Shown here: positions 23,635 through 33,807 of the stretch, piece after piece
How positions within the stretch are numbered: position 1 is the stretch's first letter
How the letters are laid out: every line of letters begins with the position of its first letter
Assembly (NCBI GenBank): GCA_032716605.1
Contig: CM064501.1
Location: 21,224,734-21,288,733 of the forward strand
Direction of reading: 5' to 3'
Length of the DNA: 64,000 nucleotides
Source of the DNA: Paralithodes platypus
Taxonomy: Eukaryota; Arthropoda; Malacostraca; Decapoda; Lithodidae
Position numbers and translations under genes: made by a program
Notes under the pieces: generated by a model
Databases searched by the model: none
Told to the model about the DNA's origin: nothing
The model's input: the letters and a program-made list of their open reading frames with translations, nothing else

Positions 23635-24443
23635 GATGCTATGAGAAAGGGAAATTTAGCGATATCTAATTAAATTATATATGCTAGTCCGAATAAGTTG
23701 CTGACAATAATAATATTCCGTTAAATTAAATTGCGAGCTGAAAATAAAACACCCTCACAAATGCGGAGTAAGAATTTGCCCGTAAATGTAGACTATCTGT
23801 CTGGAGACATTCAATTTAACTCATTAAGTAATAGTTTTGATTTTAGATTAAGAAAATTTAGTATCAATTCAAAACAATTTACAAAGTACAATAGGCCAAA
23901 GGTCTTTATATGTCAAAAAAGGTACCGATATTAATTTATAATGGGTAAAGATTTTATGACTTTAAGAGAGAGAGCCAAGAGGGTAATTTAAGTAGGCTAA
24001 ACTCAATGGGTACCGGAATTTAATTGTTTGTGTGAAAATTATACACAAGAAAAAAAATAGTCACATATAAAGACAATTTGAGCTGGTTCAACCCACACTC
24101 AACTTATCAACCATCATATTAACCTCGCCTTCAGTGCATACGGCGAGATAATTTTTAGAAAAGATATGCGATCGAATAACCTTAGATTTTGAAGAAGTTA
24201 ATTTACAGTACAGTATGTATAATTTGATCTAGCGATTGAATAACCTTAAATTTTGAAGAAGTTATTTTACAGTACAGTTTGTAAAATTTGATCTAATGCA
24301 ATGCCAATTAATTGTGATAATATTTTTAGGCCTAAAGGAGTATTAATCAAAAATAGTTAAGCCCGAAAAAGTGTATACTTGTTAGATTAAACATATTGAA
24401 TTAAATAATTTATTGCATACTGTACTAGCTTTGAAGAAATGTA
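23635..24443. other. AT-rich leader inside BEL/Pao, no gene
   Basis: About 0.8 kb between gag and the SGNH-like frame. It is AT-rich with no ORF that I can support. It holds the 64-bp duplication at 24168-24295. Confidence 0.6.
24168..24295. repeat. 64-bp tandem duplication
   Basis: Two adjacent copies (24168-24231 and 24232-24295) sharing AATAACCTTA, TTTTGAAGAAGTTA and TTACAGTACAGT, with a handful of substitutions. It sits in the AT-rich leader of the BEL/Pao element. Confidence 0.8.
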
Positions 24444-25192
24444 TTACTCTCTACTGTACTGATTTTGATCATCTACTACTCTATTTTCAAGATGGGCAAA
24501 CATCTCGTTGGATGCCCTGTCCAAGAGCGCAGCTTCGTCCTGGCCAAAGATCTGGCGAGATGTGGCCAAGATCTCAGTGAACAATCGTTCCAATGTGTCA
24601 GGTGTTAGGTGGATGCCGTCGGACCGAAGTCGGCCTCGGAGATGTTCATTGACGAATACAGCTCTCGGGTGAAAGGGATGTGGCGCTTCAACCAACGGTT
24701 GACAGCGTTCCTTATGCAGTTGAACTCCACTGCCGAGACCCCTCATGGAGCTGGCCTCTTCTCAATCCCGATCCCCCGCACTTCGCCACCCGTGCGATGC
24801 ACTACTTCCTCAGCCAGCACCTTGATCCCTTCGGCTACCTCTCTTGGACTCACCCCGCTCACTATATCGTTGCCTCTGATTACCAGGGAGGTCAACTCGG
24901 GTTTCAGAGCCAGAAATTGACTCCAGGCGCTCGAGTTTCTCAAGGTGCTGACGCGAGCACCTGGGGCGGCCAGAGGAGTGACGCAGAAAAAGGGCGGGTA
25001 CACGGGGCGGTCATCATATAAATCGCGCACGTACGAGTGGCCCAAAATTGCCACCTTCTTAATCGCACACGGGTATATAGGCCTATCCACTACCGCCCAA
25101 AATCCTCGCCAACACCGCCGCCTGCAGCACCATGAGGCCAAAAGCCCTGGGCCATGAGGTACGGCAAAGGCAAACCACCGGGAAGCCCCCAC
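24444..25192 (-). pseudogene. SGNH/GDSL hydrolase-like ORF upstream of BEL/Pao gag
   Basis: Two minus-strand frames, 25192-24743 and 24746-24444, together carry the SGNH blocks: VAILGHSYVRD (block I with Ser; GHS instead of GDS, near 25040), SLVIRGNDIV (block III with Gly/Asn, near 24870) and RSDGIHLTPDT (block V with Asp and His, near 24615). Between blocks III and V a third frame reads RNAVNRWLKRHIPF, so at least two frameshifts exist. No in-frame ATG starts it; the frame opens 60 nt inside the 5' LTR. It is clearly more GC-rich than the sequence between it and gag. It is on the same strand as the retrotransposon and inside its LTRs. It could be an extra element gene or a captured or inserted fragment. 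Confidence 0.68.
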
Positions 25193-25234
25193 TATACACT
25201 AGGCCACCACCAACCGCCGAAAAAGTACACAAAA

Positions 25235-25247
25235 GTTCGAAGGACCA
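25235..25247 (-). promoter_or_regulatory. BEL/Pao primer-binding site
   Basis: On the minus strand the 5' LTR ends CCACA, then four bases, then TGGTCCTTCGAAC. It starts with TGG, as expected for pairing with a tRNA CCA tail. The matching tRNA was not identified. Confidence 0.6.
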
Positions 25248-25251
25248 ATTA

Positions 25252-25913
25252 TGTGGTTAATTTATATTAAGTGGACTGTATAATTAGTAATTGGAAAATA
25301 CACATAGAATAATTTTACCTTATTATGATGACAACTCAGATGGTGATAGTAAAGATTGCGGAAGATAGGCTAGGTGAACTCAAGTTGTTAGTGGGACAAG
25401 GGATAGGCTAAGGAAAGTGAATAGGATAGACTAAGATAGATGGTATTTACGTTAAAGTTTCATGATAGCTAATTATGATGATGTGACTATGAAAGATGGA
25501 AGTGAAGCAAAAACACCTAATGATGAGTCAAAATGAAGAATAAGAGCTTAGCGTGTTTCTGTGACGGAGGATTGTTGGAGAGTGTGGTTGAGAGAGTCGT
25601 CTTTGAGTCTCTCGTGACCTGCCCGCGCACGCACATAGCGTACGGTAAATGTATCCCATTCTTACACAATGATATACATGGGAACAATAATACTAAGTAA
25701 TATAGTAATATAGGCCTATATGGGAATTATAGTCCTACAATATTTGCCCATATTCAACTGTAGAATAACATTCTTCCCGAAATATGTATCGTTCAACATA
25801 TGGTTACGGAAGCGTTCAACCTAAGACTACGGATGGATACATAACGCTACATTAACCCAGATTACGTAGCACTAATACTGTTCATACTAAATAGAGTATA
25901 TTGAGTATGGACA
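25252..25913 (-). repeat. BEL/Pao 5' LTR
   Basis: Right copy of the LTR pair with 17806-18465. It should hold promoter and polyadenylation signals, but I could not place these precisely. The differences from the 3' LTR are mostly single substitutions spread over its length. Confidence 0.92.
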
Positions 25914-26772
25914 TAAGCATATAATTACGAGCATAGACGAAAACAAAGGACACCACTCAAACATGACTATGAGATTATAAACAAAGAGGCGATCAATGAC
26001 TCAGTGACCTCCCGTACGTTATGTATGCTTACAGGAACAAAACAAATTAGTATTATATCCTCGCAAGTTCCTAAGGGGGTAGTTATTATTTTTTTGTTTA
26101 TATTTTTATTCCTATATTTATGTTTTAGTTTCCTCGCTTTTTTGCTCTATATTTGTATTTATATAATTGATGTTTTAGTTTCCTCGCTAGACTCCATCAT
26201 GATTAAATAAACACCCCCTAGACCCCCTTCCAAGATCAAGTTGTAAATTTTTTGGTTGAAAAATATCCCGGCTCCTAAATTATAGTCTCGCTATCGCTCG
26301 CCAGGAAAAAGTCGCCATCTAAATGGCACAAAAGGTATTTAAATCGCCAAACTAATCAAGCGAACATCATAAAATCTAAAAAGTATTGGGGCTAAGAGTG
26401 ATGAAGAAGGAAAACGTTGTTTTATTGTTATTGGTACTGGAAGTGGGTGTATCACAGAGGTAGGATAGAGTGAAGTTACATCTAACCGATTTTCTGCTCC
26501 AGAATTTATCTAAATATGCCTCAAAACTCAATAAAAGTAAGAACGACATAAATATGGCACAAAACTGAAACAAGGAGTTTATGAAACAACCTACACATAT
26601 GGGAAGTTTGGAGAAACTTGCGATGGTAATGGTATAAAATGACAGAAAGACACCCTGGCTTAACAAATGGAGATCGGAATAGAAATGGGATATGTATGGA
26701 TTCAAACTAGGGTTAAGAAAGTTGGATTAAATGGCCGTATTCTTAAACCTTACCTCCATCAAGCCCCAAACC
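25914..26772. other. AT-rich stretch, no gene seen
   Basis: No domain or RNA gene recognised. A short motif, TGTTTTAGTTTCCTCGCT, occurs twice near 26123 and 26171. A minus-strand frame of 109 codons at 26376-26705 has no family signature and is not called. Confidence 0.45.
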
Positions 26773-26776
26773 TTAA

Positions 26777-27256
26777 CACCTTACGAGCGGCCTATGCGGT
26801 TTATTTATGTGTACCGCACAGCGGGGTGTTTTTAGCCAAAATAGGGCTGTTTACGTGATCATTTTCATGCCTAAATAAGACCCAGAACGTAAAACAAGTA
26901 CCTATCCCTGAAAGGGCATAAACAGAGCTTTCGAATGACACCATAACGATCCTTGTATGATGGATAGTTTTCTTGCAATAACCGTGCAACTCGAGTGCAA
27001 AAAGCAGGTAATTCGGTACTTTCAGTACATAATTGAGTATGTAGCGAGTGAGAGAGGGAGGAGGGAGCTGAGATTTGTGTCAGTAGGTTCGCCGCGGTGG
27101 TCTGGAGCAGTCATACGCTCGCTAGTCTCCTGCCACCACTTGTCTCTCTCTCTCAGCCACATTACGTGCTGAAATTGCCACTCGAGTTATGTCGAGCGCC
27201 GCCACATAGTCCAGCTTTATTTAACTCGACTTATGTTGCTCGCCGCTAAATAAGGG
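26777..27256 (-). mobile_element. 480-bp piggyBac-like MITE, copy 1
   Basis: Flanked by TTAA at 26773-26776 and 27257-27260. Outer ends read CACCTTACGAGCGGCC (left) and, inward from the right, CCCTTATTTAGCGGCG, imperfect inverted repeats sharing CCTTA and GCGGC. Orientation is set with the CCCTTA end as start. It is almost identical to copies at 30412, 48600 and 54532. The two short frames it contains recur only because the DNA is repeated; I see no transposase. Confidence 0.9.
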
Positions 27257-27260
27257 TTAA

Positions 27261-27873
27261 GGAACCAAATAAGACGATACAAATTGCAATCTCTAAGAAA
27301 CATGGATTTCAAGTTCTCTTGCATTACTCAACGCTTAGTTCCAATATCTTTGTTCAATATGGAATAGACTAGGCTACACCCACCCCACATGTCTATGAAT
27401 ACGGCTGAAAGAGTGAAAAGATCTTTGAGGATTGTAGCATGAGAAAGAAAGTAGTTATGATGCATGATTTGAACTACCGTATTATGACGACTCAAGGGAT
27501 CTGAAACACGCAATATAGGGATGTTAGTACCACGAATATTGATTTAGTCAATCATTGAAATTCCATTTTCTTTCAGAGTACATTTTCATTGAAAATATAA
27601 TATTTAGCGTTCACTATACTGCATGTAATGAAATTAAGCTCTATTCTTAATTACTTAAGTTTTACTCGAGTTGTAAGGCGTATGAAGCTCAGTTCAAGGT
27701 CTACGTAGAGAGGTCGGCCAGTCGACGGATTAGTTTACGCTCACTGTGTGCATGACGTCAGCTGTACCAAGGCTGTACCACTGGACCAAGATGAGGGACC
27801 ATATAGCCGCCACAGAACTCACTCTCTCTCCCCTTATTTGTTTGCATATTTGGCGTTGGCAGGCATTATTTGT

Positions 27874-27875
<2 letters not shown>
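27261..27875. other. No gene seen
   Basis: Unique-looking sequence between MITE copy 1 and the microsatellite block. No ORF, RNA gene or repeat supported. Confidence 0.45.
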
Positions 27876-27941
<66 letters not shown>

Positions 27942-27954
27942 GTATATACATATA

Positions 27955-27984
<30 letters not shown>
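27876..27984. repeat. (CA)n then (TA)n microsatellite
   Basis: A short ACAC run from 27876 passes into TA repeats, interrupted near 27938-27957 by CAGGTATACATATATAT and resumed up to the palindrome at 27985. TA and CA frames here give meaningless Ile/Tyr/Thr/His repeats. Confidence 0.95.
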
Positions 27985-27985
<1 letters not shown>

Positions 27986-28134
27986 GTTTCTAATCTCTCA
28001 GAGGGGTTCGAACCGCCGACCTTCAGGACGATAGCCGACGTTTTAATCAACTACACCATGGTAGTCTGTTGATTAAAGCGTCGGCTATCGTCCTGAAGGT
28101 CGGTGGTTCGAACCCCACTGAGAGATTAGAAACA
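27985..28134. repeat. tRNA-like inverted repeat, two 75-bp arms
   Basis: Arms 27985-28058 and 28059-28134 are reverse complements with few mismatches and no real loop; the centre is CCATGG. Each arm, read outward from the centre, has GATTAAA-CG, GTCGGCTATCGTCCTGAAGG and a B-box-like GGTTCGAACCC, then CTGAGAGATTAGAAACA. This resembles a tRNA-derived SINE head with an RNA polymerase III box B. The T-arm does not fold canonically, so no functional tRNA is called. It lies between (TA)n tracts. Confidence 0.8.
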
Positions 28135-28164
28135 TTTAGTGGCTCACGTGTATTTGTGATATAC

Positions 28165-28202
<38 letters not shown>

Positions 28203-28242
28203 GTGTATATATATATATATACTGTATATATATATATACACA

Positions 28243-28317
<75 letters not shown>

Positions 28318-28322
28318 TATAG

Positions 28323-28358
<36 letters not shown>

Positions 28359-28365
28359 GCAGTAT
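28165..28365. repeat. Long (TA)n tract
   Basis: About 200 bases of TA repeats with occasional ATTTATA, ACTGTATA and ACACAGTATA interruptions. Confidence 0.95.
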
Positions 28366-28481
28366 TTAAACATCTGATAGGGGAGTACTTAAAATATATG
28401 TACACAAATATTGTTTTGGTTTGTTTGGTTACCTTTATTCCCTTATTAACAGTAGAAGCCCCAATACTCATGAAAATAATA

Positions 28482-28853
28482 TCAGTGTAGTCTTTCAGCA
28501 TTGGAAACAAATTCTAGTGAAATATCATAGTTTAGCAGATAGTATAAGACTTTTTTTTGGCAGTACAGTACATTATTTGCTAAGCAGTCAAAATTATCAG
28601 TAGTTGTGTTAGGTTTCTCAGAAATTAGTGCAACATCTTTTCCTAGGAGTACATTCTTTAGCCTGAATTTCATACTTACAGTATTTGGATGGTCGTAGGT
28701 TCCATGTATTTGCCTCATGTACTCAATTAAATGTTCCAGCCAATCTTTATTTAAATTTCTAGTTAAAATGTATTCAACATTAAACATTTTCTGAAGCATA
28801 TTGTGCAACTCTATCAGTGAATGAGAAGATAAGATTACACCTTTCTGAAACAT
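28482..28853 (-). pseudogene. P-element-type transposase, C-terminal fragment
   Basis: A minus-strand frame of about 123 codons reads SSHSLIELHNMLQK, VEYILTRNLNKDWLEHLIEY, MRQIHGTYDHPNTVSMKFRL and KNVLLGKDVALISEKPN. The order L-LT-x-LN-x-D-x-LE, then x-R, then a DHP with FKxRL is the C-terminal signature of P-element/THAP9-type transposases. The N-terminal THAP zinc finger and the RNase H-like catalytic core are not seen nearby. The sequence right of 28860 changes character. It is a relic of a DNA transposon or of a domesticated copy. Confidence 0.65.
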
Positions 28854-29112
28854 ATAATTGGGCCTTATAATTAGGGTTCGGTGTGAGAGGGATCTGCCAT
28901 GTGTGGGCCAATCGGCTTTCTGCAGACTCCCATTTTCTTATGCCCTTATGTTTTGTACACAAACACACACATACACCTGCAGGATTGACCTAGGAATGAC
29001 CTCTCATTGTCAATTAATTTACGGGGCCATTTTTTTCTGTTTGAATTCCCTGACCCCACATGTATACTCACACACAAACAATATGCAATTCCTCCTTTAC
29101 TTGTATATATGT

Positions 29113-31386
29113 TGTTACGCTGGCCAGCTTGCCAGAATTTACTCGTACTCGCTAGCGCTCGCCAGGGCAGTGAAATGGGCTATAATAATCGTAGAACGAT
29201 GTTCTTTCTTTCTTAGTATTCATGTTGTCACAGACAGATCAGTGGTGGTCTTTATTCTTTTCTGTGACACTTGGAAGTATTTTATGTCATTGATAGAGTA
29301 TAAGATATGTAGTGTGAATTGCAAGGAGAGAGAGAGCGGAGGAGGCAGCGAGGTGGTAGTGTGTGCGTGTGTACGTACGTGTGCATTCCTCGCTTGGGCT
29401 GTGCCACCCGCTCGTGATTGGCCGGCGGGCCTGCCGCGTCATATGACGCCTGCTCTTCATGACGTAGTCGTCTGTGATTGGAGGCCGCTGTCTTAGCTCG
29501 GTGGTGCGGGCATCCTTCCCGCGTGTCTCCTTAGAGCTTGGTATGTTGTGCTTGGTCCTAGACGTCCCTTGCAATCTGTCCCCAATCTAACCCTCTTTAC
29601 TACTGTTTCTCTCTCTGAACTTCTTCACTTCCATACTTCTTGTCTTTATTCAATTACTTATCCCTTCTGGTTCTGCATACGACTTCCATAGTCGGCCAAT
29701 CGTATTACCAGCACCAGTTCTCACATATATGTTTTGCACTAGCTTTAGGGATTATTTGAGTCATAGTCACATGGTATCATAGTATTGGGGTGCTTCTAAT
29801 TATTGGGTTGTTCTTTCCTACTATTTAATGCTAGACAGTGGAGGGTATCTTTGGTCGTTTTCCGAGTTAAGTATATTTCAAGTCAGAGCCTGTACGACTT
29901 CGACGGAGCTAGGTAGCCTGTAACCCTTGTGCATATTTTTCCTTTGCGAGCGTAGCAGTATACAAGCGAAGGGCTTTTGCCTACTCTTGCTTGTATGCTT
30001 GCTACCTCATTTTGTTGACCTTTGTGGAGCGCCAGGGCAAGACCAGATACTTGAGATCTGGACTTACCAAGAGAGCCTCCTAGTCACTTCACGTAACATA
30101 AGGGAAATCTGTTCAAGGGGAGACAGTAGGCTATGAGCATGCTTGCGCTCTGCCTAGGCTCCTTGTACCTTTTTTGCCGCTGCTAGACTTTAGTGAGAAA
30201 GACAACATTGTGTTTATTAACTTTAACTGCGTATGCTTTAGCAATTATTCACGTATTATTTTAGCCTAGGTTGATGCATGGCGCACAACCAAGTTTGGCT
30301 GTTACTTTGGCTAAGGAAGTACTGTTTTTGAGTGGCTGTTATTCGTGCTGTCACAGAGTTGTTGCACTCACTTGTTTTATATATATGTATCCTACTTGTT
30401 GGTGTATTTAACCCTTATTTAGCGGCGAGCAACATAAGTCGAGTTAAATAAAGCTGGACTATGTGGCGGCGCTCGACATAACTCGAGTGGCAATTTCAGC
30501 ACGTAATGTGGCTGAGAGAGAGAGACAAGTGGTGGCAGGAGACTAGCGAGCGTATGACTGCTCCAGACCACCGCGGCGAACCTACTGACACAAATCTCAG
30601 CTCCCTCCTCCCTCTCTCACTCGCTACATACTCAATTATGTACTGAAAGTACCGAATTACCTGCTTTTTGCACTCGCGTTGCACGGTTATTGCAAGAAAA
30701 CTATCCATCATACAAGGATCGTTATGGTGTCATTCGAAAGCTCTGTTTATGCCCTTTCAGGGATAGGTACTAGTTTTACGTTCTGGGTCTTATTTAGGCA
30801 TGAAAATGATCACGTAAACAGCCCTATTTTGGCTAAAAACACCCCGCTGTGCGGTACACATAAATAAACCGCATAGGCCGCTCGTAAGGTGTTAAGATAC
30901 ACGCTTTGGTGTCCTGCCCCTGCATTATTTCTGTTCTATATTCGACGAGCATCTTAGAGATCAGACGTTTTCAGAATATTCCATATCTGTTTGCTGTAGG
31001 ACTAGACTTCCAGTGTTTTCATAGAGCATTGCAGAGTTTAGTGTTGAGTTCAGACTCACACTAAAGTTAACGTAAGCATATACTCCTTTATTAAATCGTG
31101 TTATAGTTTATTTAAGCATTGTTATTACTTGAGAGCATTTTATAAACGTAAAGTACTCCTGTTGTGAGTAGGCTTTGCCGTCACCGGAAAGCCTTTGTAG
31201 AAGTGCACTAAACCCAGTTAATTGATACCCCGTTATCCAGTAGATTAACTCTGGAGGGTTTAAGTGTTTTGTTCACCGGCTTAATAGTTCGAGGGTTTGG
31301 AATTAGCGTACCGTTGTTGCAGATATAGCCTATCTTCTAGTCCAATATTAAGTGCCCTTGTTTATTTCGTTGTGCCGGTCGTAACA
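29113..31386 (+). repeat. Solo LTR of a Gypsy-like element, with nested MITE
   Basis: Starts TGTTACGCTGGCC and ends CCGGTCGTAACA, with TGTTACG/CGTAACA inverted termini. It is flanked by ATGT on both sides (29109-29112 and 31387-31390), a 4-bp target duplication. Removing the MITE and one TTAA leaves about 1790 bp, close to the 1849-bp LTR of the Gmr1-like element further right. That LTR also ends CGTAACA, but the two are not obviously alignable throughout. The GC-rich block 29330-29560 has ATTGG boxes and TGACGTAG. No gag or pol is attached, so it is read as a solo LTR left by recombination. Confidence 0.65.
30412..30891 (+). mobile_element. 480-bp piggyBac-like MITE, copy 2
   Basis: TTAA at 30408-30411 and 30892-30895. 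Same ends and same length as copy 1, in the opposite orientation. Inserted in the solo LTR. By eye it differs from copies 1 and 4 at only a few positions, for example TACTAG instead of TACTTG near 30770. Confidence 0.92.
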
Positions 31387-31504
31387 ATGTGTGTTAAGTA
31401 TTATTTTAAATAGCCATACAGTATAAAATGATATTTGTATAGCATATGTACTGACAGGTATGTAATTTCGAGCATAGCTATGTAAATATTCTCACATACA
31501 CAAT

Positions 31505-31536
31505 TAATAATAATAGTAAAAATAATAATAATAAAG
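31505..31536. repeat. (TAA)n microsatellite
   Basis: Imperfect AATAAT run between the solo LTR and the DIRS left end. Confidence 0.85.
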
Positions 31537-31548
31537 TAGGTGTGCAGT

Positions 31549-31848
31549 ATTTGTTAGTAGTCTTGGCAAATCCAACGTCAAGGCTATTAACCTAATTGCA
31601 ATGACGACTTGTCTATTTTGACTGCTATGTCGTCATTCCAACCGCGGTTAAAAAGAAAACGTCTAGAGTCTATTCCTTATCTTGCTCTAGGAGACGTTGT
31701 ACATTAACCAAAACTACCACCGAAGGTGAAAAAAAGCATAGAAGAGAAGAAAAAGGGGTTTACCTTAGTTACCGCTTAAGGCCCATCCCGTGTTCCGTCA
31801 TGTGCAGATCCCTGTCGAACGTGCGCATGAGCGACCCTCTCTTATCAT
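31549..31848. repeat. DIRS A left inverted terminal repeat
   Basis: Begins ATTTGTTAGTAGTCTTGGC and is the reverse complement of 39191-39490 or so, almost without mismatches (for example TATTCC against TACTCC). The extreme left end differs from the right: the right ITR carries an extra 45 or so terminal bases. That asymmetry is normal in DIRS elements. Confidence 0.92.
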
Positions 31849-32822
31849 TTTTTCACGCGCTCCATTGAATGAAGTCGCTTTTGTTGTGCTCCTTTAATTC
31901 ACCCTGTTTAGGTTCGTTTCGGCTTATCTGGCCTTCTCTTTTGTTAGACAGATGTTACGTGATCTAGGGCACACGTAAATGGGCTCCTAAGTGTGTATAA
32001 TGGAGACGCGTGTGGAAATAGCCTACCGAAGGTACGGGGGCGCCTGGCGTTCCTCGTATATGTTGTTCATTCTTTCTCTTTTCATATTCTTTTTTCCTGT
32101 TAGTCTGGGCATAGTTTAGCTTTTAGCTTAATTTAGCCTAGCTCGTTTTCTCATTCAGGAATTGCTATGCCCCTATGAGTTTTCATTTTTTCATAGCCTA
32201 GGTGTACCGTTGGTAAACAATCTGAGATTTCGTTGGTGGCGGTGCTGTTTGTAGAGTTTGTGTCGGCCTCATTATTAGCGTTATTCCCGAGTCCCCCCTT
32301 TCGAGTCCTTCACTGTGTCTCAAGGGCCTGGGCGACAGGTGGTTCGTGATACTCCAGGGGTACCCCACGGGGGCTCCTCTTTCACACCACAGGGTTTTTC
32401 GCCCCTGACACATTCTCTGCTCACGGCTAGGCCACCCTTTTTCTCACCAGTTTCATTTACTGGTTTTTGTTTTCTCTTCCTGTTTCACCTCCATCCTTTC
32501 ATAGTCTTTTGCCCAATCCAGGGGTACCTCACGGGGGCCCCTGTTTGAGCGAAACCACCCTCCCTGCCACTTCTCCTCATGGGCTTTGCTCTATCTCTGT
32601 GGGTTGGGTGGTTCCTGGGGGATGTGCCTCCTCTCCCCTGGTGTGTCTTCCTTGCCTCTCCCTTTACCGGTTGAGTCAGGATAAATTCAAGGAAGACACT
32701 GCTCAGCTTGATGGCCATCATTGCTTGGAGTTCATAAGGAGATGACGCATTGTTTGTGGCCTTTTTTGGTATTCCCTAGACGCTCCTCTCGCTTTTTTCG
32801 GCGCCGGACCATCTCGGCCGGT

Positions 32823-32964
32823 CCCGCAAATTTGCGGGAGCTAGATTCGGTCCTCTGGGACGTTTCGGCTCCCCGCAAATTTGCGGAGATCGTTGGGGGT
32901 CCCGCAAAATTGCGGGAGGGTGGTGTCGGTACGGTTATGCCTCCATTGGCCCGCAAATTTGCGG
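32823..32964. repeat. Four copies of a CCGCAAATTTGCGG palindrome
   Basis: Perfect palindromes at 32823-32838 (CCCGCAAATTTGCGGG), 32873-32886 and 32951-32964 (CCGCAAATTTGCGG), and a near-perfect one at 32901-32916 (CCCGCAAAATTGCGGG). Centre spacings are 49, 29 and 49 bp. They lie in the DIRS leader upstream of the gag-like frame. Iterated palindromes of this size suggest binding sites for a dimeric protein or RNA hairpins; the function is unknown. Confidence 0.9.
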
Positions 32965-33807
32965 TAATAGTTGGCTTTCACTATTGACTTTTTTTATGTC
33001 ATCTTGTTGCCTGATACTATATTGGTGTATGCACTTTACTGGTGTTATAGGCCCTGCATGTAAGATGTTGAGTGGTGGTTAACACTTTCTCCATCTTTGC
33101 AGGTTCTGCTAGTGCTCTTCCGCCTCGGCCGCCCTCCTCACCTACCTCTGTGCTCCCAGTTTAGGGTGAGTACGGATACCTGTTTGCATGTGTGTTCCTG
33201 TTTCCCCATGCTCCTTCCCTGGTTCTTCTTGGACATTCTCTCCACTTACTCCTTCGACGTGCTGATTATGGTGTGTGTTCTTCTAGTGCAGGTAGGCTGC
33301 CTTGCTTTCGCCTTGGTTGTCGCTCCCCGTGCTTGGAGAGCCACAAGTCCTGCTTGCGCCACTCGCTCTGTGTGTCCTCTACGGCCTACCTCCCTGCTCT
33401 GTGTGGCACGTGTCTGGCCACGTGGATGTGCTGCACCATGGCCCTGGTTCCTCGGCGGCGGCTGTGGCCTCTGCTTCCCTTCCGTCGGTGTGGACGATGG
33501 TCTCCCGCCACATTAGGACTGTGGACCACCGTTCCCCGGCCTTTGTTGCCGACCGGATCTGTGTCGCCCTGGGTATCCCTGACCCGACTGAAGGCCGTTC
33601 ACCTGGCCCTCTCCCTGCTCGGGCCCTCTCCCTGGGTCCCGCAGCCGGTCGTCCCATCGTCGGGGGGTTCCCCAGCTCCGTCCACGCTCTCGCTCGCCTC
33701 GTCGTCCGTCCTCTACTGCCACTCGTCGTCCTCCTGATCGCCTTGACGACACCCATCGCCCTCGTCATGGTTCTCGCCCTGAGGCCGGGGTTAGCGGCTC
33801 TGCCCCT

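Larger units (their letters stand above)
17806..25913 (-). mobile_element. BEL/Pao LTR retrotransposon, 8.1 kb
   Basis: Paired LTRs of 660-662 bp (17806-18465 and 25252-25913), about 95-96% identical by eye, enclose a minus-strand gag-pol. Its order is gag, zinc fingers, aspartic protease, RT, RNase H, integrase. The flanks are TAAGT on the left and TAAGC on the right, a 5-bp target duplication with one change, so the whole span is probably one insertion. LTRs start TGTGG and end GGACA on the + strand. Between the 5' LTR and gag there is an extra SGNH-like frame. Many frameshifts make it defective. Confidence 0.88.

Noticed and set aside
26376..26705. 109-codon minus frame
   Set aside because: No recognisable domain, AT-rich, and no conserved context.
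28059..28134. Functional tRNA gene
   Set aside because: A box-B-like motif is present, but the arms do not fold into a standard cloverleaf and the sequence is a palindrome.
27730..28510. Ile/Tyr-repeat proteins
   Set aside because: Translations of (TA)n and (CA)n microsatellites.
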